A stretch of 6,953 nt of DNA. Origin: Lysobacterales bacterium. Its GTDB lineage: Bacteria; Pseudomonadota; Gammaproteobacteria; Xanthomonadales; Xanthomonadaceae. The notes beneath the pieces are model-generated. The model was not told the origin of the DNA. It did no database searches and worked only from the letters and a program-made list of their open reading frames with translations. Position numbers and translations under genes: made by a program. The first letter of the stretch is position 1. Each line of letters opens with the position of its first letter. Shown piece after piece: positions 1 through 6,186 of the stretch. The stretch spans positions 1 through 6,953 of the forward strand of contig JAATFS010000196.1 of assembly GCA_015655035.1 (NCBI GenBank). The letters run 5' to 3'.

Positions 1-141
1 CCCAAGCAGCTGGACGAGGAAGTGGCGCGCCTGCACCTGGAGAAGATCGGCGTGAAGCTGACCACCCTGTCCAAGGAGCAGGCCGACTACCTCGGCGTGC
101 CGGTGGAAGGCCCGTACAAGCCGGACCACTACCGCTACTGA
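1..141 (+). CDS. ahcY: S-adenosylhomocysteine hydrolase (adenosylhomocysteinase), C-terminal end only
   Basis: The last 46 codons of a gene that begins before the window, read in frame 1 and ending in TGA. The peptide runs from PKQLDEEVARLHLEKIGVKL through a KEQADYLGVPVEGPYKPDHYRY-type tail, which is the hallmark C-terminus of AhcY. In the family this tail reaches into the neighbouring subunit of the tetramer, where a conserved Lys and Tyr (here in KPDHYRY) contact its bound NAD. The enzyme reversibly splits S-adenosylhomocysteine into adenosine and homocysteine in the cytosol, relieving product inhibition of methyltransferases. metF, which acts in the same methionine cycle, lies 5.1 kb downstream on the same strand. 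A strong terminator 30 bp after the stop suggests that ahcY transcription ends here and does not continue to metF. Only the tail is visible, so nothing can be said about its promoter or catalytic core. Confidence 0.96.
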   Translation, partial: PKQLDEEVARLHLEKIGVKLTTLSKEQADYLGVPVEGPYKPDHYRY

Positions 142-170
142 TTCCCGGCACAGCCATCGGCTGGACCATC

Positions 171-203
171 AGACAGGCGCCGCGAGGCGCCTGTCTGCTT
201 TTC
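171..203 (+). terminator. Rho-independent terminator of ahcY
   Basis: A perfect 11-bp stem (171-181 pairing with 186-196) closes a GCGA tetraloop of the stable GNRA type. It is followed after GC by a run of four T (199-202). It lies 29 bp beyond the ahcY stop codon and is GC-rich at the top of the stem, as expected of an intrinsic terminator. Confidence 0.92.
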
Positions 204-284
204 CCGGTGGCGTATCGGGGCCGGCCGCGAAACGGTCGCAATTGTTTAGCATGGCTGTCTTTCCGTCATGCTCCGGCACACGCC

Positions 285-1079
285 ATGATCCACGGTGCAA
301 AGATCGCTTGCAGCCTCCTGCTTGCCGCGCTCGCCGGCTGCGCGCATCTCCCTCCTTGCCGCGAAGGCCACAACGACGCGAGGGTGCTGTTCGACGCGCA
401 ACGCCGACGTTCCATTCCGATCGAGCTTTACTTCCCCACCGGGATGCGAAGTTGCACATCTGCACACCCGTGTCCGGTGGCGATGGTCAGCCCAGGCTAC
501 GGCATCGGCCACACCGATTATTCGTTCATCGCATCGGCGCTCGCCGACCAGGGCTACCTGACCGTAGCGATCCAGCACGAACTTCCCTCCGATCCGCCGC
601 TGCCCACTCGCGGCGATCTGTTCGCAGCCCGTACTCCGGCCTGGCGACGCGGCGCGCAGAATCTGCGCTTCGTACACGACACGCTGCAACGTTCGTATCC
701 CGGTTTTGCCTGGGACCGGCTCGTTCTGATCGGTCATTCCAACGGAGGCGATATCGCCGCATGGCTCGCGCGCGAATCGCCGGGTTTCGCCAGCACCTTG
801 ATAACCCTGGACAATCGACGCATGCCGCTACCGCGCAGCGCGCCGCCACGTGTGTTGTCGATCCGCGCCGGCGACTTTGCTGCCGATGCCGGCGTGCTTC
901 CCCACAAGCAAACCCTCGCCGCTTCAGGCAGCTGCATCATCAAGATCGACGATGCGCGCCATAACGACATGCACGACGGCGGACCGGCGGCGCTCAGGGA
1001 CGCGATCGTTCAGGACATTTCGCACTTTCTGGGACAGGGCGAGTGCGGGAACGGCGGGGCACCGGACGCCGGTAGTTGA
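285..1079 (+). CDS. Putative lipoprotein, alpha/beta-hydrolase fold (dienelactone-hydrolase/chlorophyllase-like)
   Basis: A 264-residue protein if translation starts at ATG 285. I chose that start because it gives a clean lipoprotein signal peptide (MIHGAKIACSLLLAALAGC) with lipobox LAGC at residues 16-19, predicting lipidation of Cys19 and membrane anchoring. A GTG at 207 would bury this signal behind 26 extra residues. The hydrolase core shows SPGYG at about 69-73 (likely oxyanion-hole region), the nucleophile elbow GHSNGG with Ser152 after a hydrophobic strand (LVLIGHSNGG), and a late His in ARHNDMHD (His226 or His230). The acid is probably an Asp in the LDNRR or AGDFAAD segment. The family hydrolyses ester or similar bonds; the substrate cannot be read from the sequence. 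No good Shine-Dalgarno precedes 285. The gene is alone on this strand between the ahcY terminator and a convergent repeat. The fold is fairly certain, the specificity unknown. Confidence 0.82.
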   Translation: MIHGAKIACSLLLAALAGCAHLPPCREGHNDARVLFDAQRRRSIPIELYFPTGMRSCTSAHPCPVAMVSPGYGIGHTDYSFIASALADQGYLTVAIQHELPSDPPLPTRGDLFAARTPAWRRGAQNLRFVHDTLQRSYPGFAWDRLVLIGHSNGGDIAAWLARESPGFASTLITLDNRRMPLPRSAPPRVLSIRAGDFAADAGVLPHKQTLAASGSCIIKIDDARHNDMHDGGPAALRDAIVQDISHFLGQGECGNGGAPDAGS

Positions 1080-1095
1080 TGGCACAGCAGAGCTG

Positions 1096-1138
1096 CCCTC
1101 ATCTTCCTTTCAGGCACTTCTCCCGCGCGGGAGAAGGA
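1096..1138. repeat. Small palindromic intergenic repeat between convergent genes
   Basis: The core is a perfect 20-bp palindrome at 1117-1136 (CTTCTCCCGC mirrored), which folds as 8 bp with a GCGC loop. It is preceded by CCCTCATC at 1096-1103. Intergenic elements combining CCCTCATC with a CTTCTCCCG/CGGGAGAAG hairpin are, from memory, abundant in Xanthomonas genomes, so I read this as one copy of a REP-like dispersed family. It sits between the ends of two convergent genes and could serve as a two-way transcript end. Neither side has the T-run of a classical terminator. A second hairpin (GGCGGC/GCCGCC, 1139-1156) follows directly and overlaps the stop codon of the next gene. Confidence 0.65.
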
Positions 1139-1145
1139 GGCGGCG

Positions 1146-1703
1146 CTACGGCCGCCAGTTCGCGTTGCGCTCCCAGAACGCTACGCTGCGCCGATAAGCC
1201 TGGCGTTCCAGCGCAACGCCCGAGCCGCCTTCCTCCACGCCCAGCGCGTTGCGCAGCATCGTGATCGGCGCCATCGGGATCTCCTCCGGCTCGGCGGTAT
1301 ACAGGCAGCCGACCACGCCCCAATCGGCATCGATCGGCTCGCCCTCTTTCTGCAGCTGCTCGCGGCTGTAAAGGATCACCACGAAATAGTCCGCCACTGG
1401 GGGTTCCACCCCCTCGAACCAGCGCACCAGCACCGGGAGCTCGGCGGAATTGCGCGCCTCGTAGCCTGAGCGCAACAGGTGCCGGTTGGCGTCGGTGATC
1501 GGCGCGGTGAGGCATCGGGTCGTGGTCCAGTTGCGATGCACGTGCAGCTTGCAGAACGGCGCATAGCCGGCGAGCACCTTCAATGGCGGCTCTTCGTTGA
1601 GGTGGCGCTCGAACTGCTCGGGTGTGCAGTCCTGGATGGCGTTGCCGCGCGGCTGGCGCGGAAACAAACGGGGGCGAGCAAAGCGCGTCAGGATGATCGA
1701 CAT
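1146..1703 (-). CDS. DUF3228 family protein of unknown function
   Basis: A 185-residue protein beginning MSIILTRFARPRLFPRQPRG and ending in FWERNANWRP. The C-terminal block is what I recognise as DUF3228: an acidic DADWGVVGCLYT segment (about 125-136), then PMAPITMLRNALGV (143-156), GGSG (159-162) and a Tyr-Arg-Arg-Ser...Phe-Trp stretch (170-177). No signal peptide, membrane segment or known catalytic motif is visible, so it is probably cytosolic. No biochemical function is established for the family to my knowledge. The start is uncertain. ATG 1712 (adding MAP) is equally possible, and neither has a clear Shine-Dalgarno. The reading frame stays open far upstream to 2261, but that part lies inside the M14 gene and is not coding. 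Only 26 bp separate it from the M14 stop, so translation after the M14 gene on one transcript is likely. Confidence 0.83.
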   Translation of the reverse strand: MSIILTRFARPRLFPRQPRGNAIQDCTPEQFERHLNEEPPLKVLAGYAPFCKLHVHRNWTTTRCLTAPITDANRHLLRSGYEARNSAELPVLVRWFEGVEPPVADYFVVILYSREQLQKEGEPIDADWGVVGCLYTAEPEEIPMAPITMLRNALGVEEGGSGVALERQAYRRSVAFWERNANWRP

Positions 1704-1729
1704 GGGGGCCATCGGTATCAAGCAGCAGA

Positions 1730-2653
1730 TCAGCGCGGATGCGCCAGCGCGTAGTCGATCGCGGCGCGGATCGCGGCGACCTGGGCATCGTTGCACTGCG
1801 CCGGCGTGGCGCTGGGGCTGTCCGGGTAGACCTCGGTGGTGGTGGTGTACGCCGCGCCGGTGATGCTGGCGCACAAGCCCAGTTGTTTCAGCGAATAGTT
1901 GATCACGCCCGGCGCCACCACCACCGAACCGATCATCAGGCCGTCGGCATCGGCCGGCGCGATGTGAGTGACCTTTGCCACCGCAGCGATCACGGCCTGC
2001 TGAAATGCCGGCTGCGGATTCTCGCTGTCGTCGACCAGATAGAAGCCATCGGGAATGCCCCCCGGCACGAACGCCTCGCCATCCCGTGCGGCCAGCGCGG
2101 GGCGGAATTCCGACTCGTCCGTGTCCGTGGTTTCGTGCAGATCGATATGCATCCGGACCTGGCCACGCAACGGCGCGGCCAAGCGCATCAGCGCCGCCGA
2201 TTCCTGCACCAGGCTGCCTTCGTGAAACGAGCGATTGGGATCGATGGCGTCGGCGTTCCAACGCTGGATACGCTCATAACCCCACGGGCTCACGCACGGT
2301 GCCAGCAACAGGTTGGCACGCCCCGCGTACTCGTCGGCATGCGCCTGCGCGAACTGCAGCGCGCCTTGCACGCCGCTGGTCTCGTAACCATGCACGCCGC
2401 CGGTGACCAGCATCGTCGGCAACGCGTCGTCCCAATCGGGGTTGCGCAGCGCGATCAATGGAAAGCGTTCCGCGGCGTACTCCAGCTGCCCGTATTCCAG
2501 CAGTTCCCAGCGCTGGCGCAGAAGCGCGAAGGCGGTCAGCACCTCGTCCCGGTAGCTGCGTTGCACGCGCTGACGGGCGCGCCATGCCGCCTTCTCAACC
2601 GGACCCCAAGGCTGTCCAGGGGTACCGATGGGATAGAACGTGTCAGATGTCAT
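1730..2653 (-). CDS. M14-type zinc metallopeptidase (carboxypeptidase / succinylglutamate desuccinylase-aspartoacylase-like)
   Basis: A 307-residue protein without a signal peptide, so probably cytosolic. The M14 zinc site is recognisable in order. GGVHGYETSG gives the HxxE ligands His88 and Glu91. DPNRSF (138-143) matches the Asn-Arg substrate-binding pair. HIDLHET gives the third ligand, probably His173. TTTTEVYPD supplies the likely catalytic Glu274. The spacing and length fit the short bacterial M14 enzymes that hydrolyse an amide or peptide bond next to a carboxylate; the real substrate could be a peptide or an N-acyl amino acid and cannot be decided here. The start is ATG 2653, preceded by only a weak purine stretch. 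It follows the serine-hydrolase gene by 73 bp and precedes the DUF3228 gene by 26 bp on the same strand, so the three may share transcripts. All expected metal and catalytic residues are present. Confidence 0.85.
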   Translation of the reverse strand: MTSDTFYPIGTPGQPWGPVEKAAWRARQRVQRSYRDEVLTAFALLRQRWELLEYGQLEYAAERFPLIALRNPDWDDALPTMLVTGGVHGYETSGVQGALQFAQAHADEYAGRANLLLAPCVSPWGYERIQRWNADAIDPNRSFHEGSLVQESAALMRLAAPLRGQVRMHIDLHETTDTDESEFRPALAARDGEAFVPGGIPDGFYLVDDSENPQPAFQQAVIAAVAKVTHIAPADADGLMIGSVVVAPGVINYSLKQLGLCASITGAAYTTTTEVYPDSPSATPAQCNDAQVAAIRAAIDYALAHPR

Positions 2654-2726
2654 GCGCGTGCCTGTGGTGCGTCAACCGGTGGAAGCCGCCGACTTTAGCA
2701 CTGGATCGCCAGGACATCGCATCGGC

Positions 2727-3968
2727 TCAGCCGGTCGCCAGGTCCGCGTATACCGCATCGCGCAGTGCGTTGACGAACGCTCCGGACATGCCTTCGTACA
2801 AGGTATTGGTCAGCGCGATCACGCTCAGCTTGCGTGCCGGATCGACGAACCAGTTGTGCCCATACACGCCGCCCCAGCGCCAGGTACCGGGCGACTCCGG
2901 CGACGCGGCGGCGCGCGGGTCGCGCAACACCGAAAACCCCAGGCCGAAGCCGGTACCGGGCGCGGCCACCAGCGCAGGGATCTGGTCGCGCGCCATCTCA
3001 CGCACCTGCGCGGCGGGCAGCAGCGAACCGCCGCCGCGACGCAAGGTGTCGAGCAGGTCGAGCAGTTCGTCGGCACGGCCGACCATGCCGGCGCCGCCGG
3101 ACGGATAGGCGTGGGAGTCCAGCGCACGTGCCGGATCGAATGCCACGCCATCGGCATCGGGCACCAATGGCACCTGTTCGGCGCCGCGCATGCGATGCGG
3201 CGCGGGCGTGTCGTTGACGTAGACCGCGGCCAGGCGCTTGGAATCGGTCGCATGGAAGCCGGTGTCGTGCCATCCCAGCGGCGTACCGACCAGTGCCTGC
3301 ACCACCTCGGGCAGCGGTGCGTCGGCGGCGCGCTGGATCACCGCGCCGATGACGTCGATCCCCAGCGAGTAGCGCCACTGCGTCCCCGGCGCGAACAGCA
3401 GCGGCGCCGAAGCCAGACGCCGCAGGTTTTCATCCAGATCGAAGCCAGGAAGATCCAGTCCATCCGATACGCCGGCCTCCCGGTACGGACGCGTCTGTCC
3501 GGTCTCATCGAAGCGATAGCCGAGCCCGGAGCTGTGACTGAGCAATTGCCGCAGCGTGATCCGAGGCCGGCTGCCATCGGCCAGTGCCGGGCGGAAATCC
3601 GGCAGCCAGCGTGTCACCGGCGCATCCAGCACCAACCTGCCGCGAGCCACCAGCACCATCGCCACCGTGGTGACCACCGGCTTGCTGACCGAGGCCAGCC
3701 GGAACAGCGTGTCATGGCGCATCGGCGTACCGGCCTCGCGGTCGGCCAGGCCGGCGGCACGCCGATACAGCAACTTGCCGTCGCGCCGGACCAGCACCAC
3801 CGCACCGACCAGGCGATGCTCTGCCAGCGCGGCATCCAGCGCCGCATCGATTCGTCCAGTGGCCGGCGCAGCCTGGGCATGCGGCAGCGCCATCAGCGCT
3901 CCGCACGCGGCGGCGGCGCCGAGAAAACCGCGCCGGCTACCGGCGGGGCCAACGGGTGCTGACGACAT
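2727..3968 (-). CDS. Tat-exported serine hydrolase, beta-lactamase/class C-like (EstB-type esterase)
   Basis: A 413-residue protein of the penicillin-binding-protein/class C beta-lactamase fold. The N-terminus carries a twin-arginine signal: GSRRGFLG at 10-17, a hydrophobic Ala-rich stretch, then AQA at about 31-33 as a probable cleavage site. This means export to the periplasm in folded form. The nucleophile motif SxxK is SVSK at 93-96. LLSHSSGLGY (142-151) is the typical motif after the first helical region. WRYSLGIDVIG supplies the second motif Tyr (Tyr200, YSL instead of the beta-lactamase YxN). The third motif is WGG at 365-367 in WGGVYGHNW instead of KTG. YSL plus WGG is the pattern of EstB-like carboxylesterases, so I expect ester hydrolysis rather than antibiotic resistance; this is family knowledge, not shown by the sequence. 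A good AGGAG lies 6 bp before ATG 3968. It follows the oxidoreductase by 103 bp. Confidence 0.88.
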   Translation of the reverse strand: MSSAPVGPAGSRRGFLGAAAACGALMALPHAQAAPATGRIDAALDAALAEHRLVGAVVLVRRDGKLLYRRAAGLADREAGTPMRHDTLFRLASVSKPVVTTVAMVLVARGRLVLDAPVTRWLPDFRPALADGSRPRITLRQLLSHSSGLGYRFDETGQTRPYREAGVSDGLDLPGFDLDENLRRLASAPLLFAPGTQWRYSLGIDVIGAVIQRAADAPLPEVVQALVGTPLGWHDTGFHATDSKRLAAVYVNDTPAPHRMRGAEQVPLVPDADGVAFDPARALDSHAYPSGGAGMVGRADELLDLLDTLRRGGGSLLPAAQVREMARDQIPALVAAPGTGFGLGFSVLRDPRAAASPESPGTWRWGGVYGHNWFVDPARKLSVIALTNTLYEGMSGAFVNALRDAVYADLATG

Positions 3969-3974
3969 GGCCTG

Positions 3975-3979
3975 CTCCT
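3975..3979 (-). promoter_or_regulatory. Shine-Dalgarno site of the serine-hydrolase gene
   Basis: AGGAG on the minus strand, 6 bp before ATG 3968. It fixes the start that includes the complete twin-arginine signal peptide. Confidence 0.8.
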
Positions 3980-4071
3980 GAAGGAAAGTGCCGCCACCCT
4001 AATCCAGCCGCCGGACCAGCGGAACTCGAATCGCGAACCGCTGTGTTCCGAATATCCGGCCAACCCCGGCA

Positions 4072-5052
4072 TCACTCGATTTCCAACACCACCTTGCCCA
4101 GATGCGCGCCTGCTTCGAGATGGCGATGTGCCTGTGCGGCATTGGCCAACGGGAAACGCTTGTCGATCAACACGCGTACCTTGCCCTGCTCGATCCATGG
4201 CCAAACCACGCGCTCGATTTCGGCCGCCAGTCGCGCTTTTTCATCGGCATCGCGTGGGCGCAGCGTGGAGCCGGTCAGCACCGCCTGCTTGCGCATCACC
4301 GCCGCAATCGGCACCTGCAACGTCGCACCGGCCTGCGCGGCGATATAGACGATGCGGCCACGTGGGTTGAGCGCTTCCAGCGTGTCGGCGAAGACTGCGG
4401 CGCCGACCATGTCCAGCGCCACATCCACGCCGCCATGTCGCTTGGCCGCGTCGACGAACGATTCGGTGGTGGAATCGATCGCCACGTCTGCGCCTAGCGC
4501 GCGCGCCTGCGCCGCTTTTTCCGCCGAACGTGCCGTGGCCAGCACCTGCGCGCCGGCGGCCTTGGCCAATTGGATCGCGGTGACGCCGATGCCGGAGGTG
4601 GCGCCGTGCAGCAGCAGCCATTCACCGGCCACCAACCGACCGTGCTCGAACAGATTGGCATAGGCGGTGAACACGGTCTCGGGCAGCGCTGCGGCCTCGA
4701 TCAGATCCAGGCCGGCAGGCACCGGCAACACGTGCCGCGCATCCACCGCCACATATTCGGCATAGCCACCGCCACCCAGCAGTGCGCAGACCCGGTCGCC
4801 CACCTGCCAGCGCCCAGCCGCTTGGACCACTTCGCCGGCCACTTCCAGGCCCAGTGTGTCCGGTGCACCCGGCGGCGGCGGATAGTGGCCAGCGCGCTGC
4901 AACAGATCGGGCCGGTTCACACCAGCGGCTCGCACACGTATCAGCACTTGGCCTTGCGCTGGCTGCGGGCGCGGCTGCTCGACGGCATACAGCGCGTCGG
5001 CATCGCCCTTGCCATCACGGATGGCGATCGCGGTCATGGTGGGGGTGCTCAT
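4072..5052 (-). CDS. NAD(P)H:quinone oxidoreductase, PIG3 family (zinc-free medium-chain dehydrogenase)
   Basis: A 326-residue protein of the quinone-oxidoreductase branch of the medium-chain dehydrogenase/reductase family. AAGVNRPDLLQRAGHYPPPPG (42-62) followed by LGLEVAGEV is the PIG3 (TP53I3-like) signature in the catalytic domain. LLLHGATSGIGVTAIQLAKA (146-165) begins the Rossmann domain that binds NADPH, and SAEK after the second strand fits NADPH preference. The Cys/His zinc ligands of alcohol dehydrogenases are absent, as expected. The enzyme is cytosolic and reduces quinones or similar enones; the true substrate is unknown. I placed the start at ATG 5052 because AGGAG lies 5 bp upstream and the MSTPTMTAIAI beginning matches the family. 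An open frame continues upstream to 5229 but lacks family similarity. It is divergent from metF and is the first of four minus-strand genes. Confidence 0.92.
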   Translation of the reverse strand: MSTPTMTAIAIRDGKGDADALYAVEQPRPQPAQGQVLIRVRAAGVNRPDLLQRAGHYPPPPGAPDTLGLEVAGEVVQAAGRWQVGDRVCALLGGGGYAEYVAVDARHVLPVPAGLDLIEAAALPETVFTAYANLFEHGRLVAGEWLLLHGATSGIGVTAIQLAKAAGAQVLATARSAEKAAQARALGADVAIDSTTESFVDAAKRHGGVDVALDMVGAAVFADTLEALNPRGRIVYIAAQAGATLQVPIAAVMRKQAVLTGSTLRPRDADEKARLAAEIERVVWPWIEQGKVRVLIDKRFPLANAAQAHRHLEAGAHLGKVVLEIE

Positions 5053-5057
5053 CGACA

Positions 5058-5062
5058 CTCCT
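5058..5062 (-). promoter_or_regulatory. Shine-Dalgarno site of the quinone oxidoreductase gene
   Basis: AGGAG on the minus strand, 5 bp before ATG 5052. It decides the start against the longer open frame that reaches 5229. Confidence 0.8.
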
Positions 5063-5200
5063 GCATTGGAATATTGGGGCAAGTGTAGGCCGCTCACCGT
5101 TAATTCCGAGAGCACTGCGACGCCGATGCGGGGGCGCTGGATCAATCCTGTCGGGTAGTGGCGGTGCGGCTCGACCACGATCACCGGGCAGAGAATCTCC

Positions 5201-5241
5201 TCACCTCCATCGCACCTCTTCACATCCATCGCGATGAAGAG
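5201..5241. promoter_or_regulatory. Direct and inverted repeats overlapping the metF promoter, possible operator
   Basis: Two 13-base copies, TCACCTCCATCGC (5201-5213) and TCACATCCATCGC (5220-5232), differ at one base and are offset by 19 bp. The second copy runs into a perfect 10-bp palindrome, CATCGCGATG (5227-5236). A 7-bp inverted repeat, CTCTTCA (5216-5222) and TGAAGAG (5235-5241), encloses it. The cluster covers the proposed -35 element and ends just before the -10 of metF, where a repressor or activator would sit. Methionine-cycle regulators such as MetR or SahR are candidates by context only; the arrangement is not the plain TGAA-N5-TTCA MetR box. Confidence 0.45.
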
Positions 5242-5248
5242 ATATTAT
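5219..5248 (+). promoter_or_regulatory. Candidate sigma-70 promoter of metF
   Basis: TTCACA (5219-5224) and TATTAT (5243-5248) are separated by 18 bp, close to the TTGACA/TATAAT consensus. The AT-rich stretch GATATTATAAA stands out in otherwise GC-rich DNA. Transcription would start near 5255, giving a leader of only about 20 bases before ATG 5277. Confidence 0.55.
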
Positions 5249-5276
5249 AAACGCACTTCTACTGCCAGCACTCGCC

Positions 5277-6107
5277 ATGCCTTCCGTCAGCTTCGAGTTC
5301 TACCCGCCCAAGACCGACGACCAGCGCGCGCAGCTGGACCGCACCGCCACCAAGCTCAAGGCGTTTGCGCCGGAATATGTGTCGTGCACGTTCGGGGCCG
5401 GCGGCTCCACCCTCAGCTACACCTCCGAGACGGTGCGCCACCTCAACCAGAAGCACGGTTTGGCGGCGGCGCCGCATCTGTCATGCGTGGGCGGCAGCCG
5501 CGAAGAGATCCGCGAACTGCTCAAGCTGTACCGGGCAATCGGTTGCCGGCGCATCGTCGCGCTGCGCGGCGACCTACCCTCCGGCATGGGCCACCCCGGC
5601 GACCTGCGCTATGCCGCCGACCTGATCGCGCTGATCCGTGCCGAGCATGGCGACGCGTTCCGTATCGAGGTCGGGGCCTATCCGGAGACGCATCCGCAGG
5701 CCAGCGACGCGCTCAGCGACCTGCGCCATTTCAAGGCCAAGGTCGACGCCGGTGCGGATGCGGCGATCACCCAGTATTTCTACAACGCCGATGCGTATTT
5801 CCATTTCGTCGATGCGGTACGCAAGCTCGGGGTGCAGATTCCGATCGTGCCGGGGATCATGCCGATCACCAATTTCAGTCAGCTGCGTCTGTTTTCCGAG
5901 CAGTGCGGCGCGGAAATCCCGCGCTGGATCAGCAAGCGCATGCAGGCCTATGGCGACGACAATGCGTCGGTGCGGGCGTTCGGTGCAGAGGTGGTGGCTG
6001 CGCTGTGCGAGCGGTTGATGGCGGGGGGCGCGCCGGCGCTGCATTTCTATACGCTCAATCTTGCCAAGCCCAGCACCCAGGTGCTGAAGTTGCTTGGCTC
6101 GCACTGA
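5277..6107 (+). CDS. metF: 5,10-methylenetetrahydrofolate reductase
   Basis: A 276-residue protein with the length and motifs of bacterial MetF, a flavoprotein of TIM-barrel fold. VSFEFYPPK at the N-terminus holds the catalytic Glu7 (equivalent to Glu28 of the E. coli enzyme). VALRGD (94-99) carries the conserved Asp99 that faces the flavin. ITQYFYNADAYFHF (164-177) and PGIMPITNFSQL are further family blocks, and LHFYTLN near the C-terminus matches the substrate-binding FYTLN. It reduces 5,10-methylene-THF to 5-methyl-THF, the methyl donor for homocysteine remethylation to methionine, in the cytosol. ATG 5277 is chosen because the family begins right at SFEFYPP. No Shine-Dalgarno precedes it, which is odd for so expressed an enzyme. 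No good terminator follows; the stop is succeeded by a T-run at 6111-6116 without an adjacent strong stem. ahcY, in the same cycle, lies upstream on the same strand. Confidence 0.96.
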   Translation: MPSVSFEFYPPKTDDQRAQLDRTATKLKAFAPEYVSCTFGAGGSTLSYTSETVRHLNQKHGLAAAPHLSCVGGSREEIRELLKLYRAIGCRRIVALRGDLPSGMGHPGDLRYAADLIALIRAEHGDAFRIEVGAYPETHPQASDALSDLRHFKAKVDAGADAAITQYFYNADAYFHFVDAVRKLGVQIPIVPGIMPITNFSQLRLFSEQCGAEIPRWISKRMQAYGDDNASVRAFGAEVVAALCERLMAGGAPALHFYTLNLAKPSTQVLKLLGSH

Positions 6108-6186
6108 ATTGTTTTTTGGGGCTTCGGTGTTGGTGTTTTTTGCTTGGTTGGCGGTGCGGGAGCAAGATCAAGAGCTTTCGCCCGAC
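6108..6186. other. GT-rich, T-run-containing intergenic stretch after metF
   Basis: Right after the metF stop the plus strand becomes strikingly rich in G and T, with two runs of six T (6111-6116 and 6136-6141), unlike the surrounding DNA. A hairpin inside the last metF codons (GCCAAGC 6063-6069 with GCTTGGC 6092-6098, enclosing CAGCAC/GTGCTG) precedes the first T-run by 12 bp. This is too far for a classical terminator, but termination in this stretch is plausible. No gene is seen. Confidence 0.5.

Noticed and set aside
207..284. GTG start of the lipoprotein hydrolase at 207
   Set aside because: It would place 26 polar residues before the lipoprotein signal, preventing recognition by signal peptidase II.
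1704..2261. N-terminal extension of the DUF3228 frame up to 2261
   Set aside because: It lies inside the M14 gene in another frame, is rich in Arg and Gly, and has no family similarity. The recognisable protein begins at MSIILTRF.
2640..3962. A long plus-strand open frame (440 codons) opposite the serine-hydrolase gene, and a similar one at 1739-2698 opposite the M14 gene
   Set aside because: Long antisense frames are usual in GC-rich genes. The predicted proteins are rich in Arg, Gln and His without family motifs, while the minus-strand readings carry complete catalytic motifs.
4018..4050. Short inverted repeat CGGAAC/GTTCCG between the oxidoreductase and the serine hydrolase as a terminator
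   Set aside because: Only 6 bp of stem with a 19-base loop and no T-run; it could arise by chance.
5053..5229. 59-codon extension of the quinone oxidoreductase frame
   Set aside because: The start at 5052 has a well-placed AGGAG and matches the family N-terminus; the extension would cross the intergenic regulatory region.
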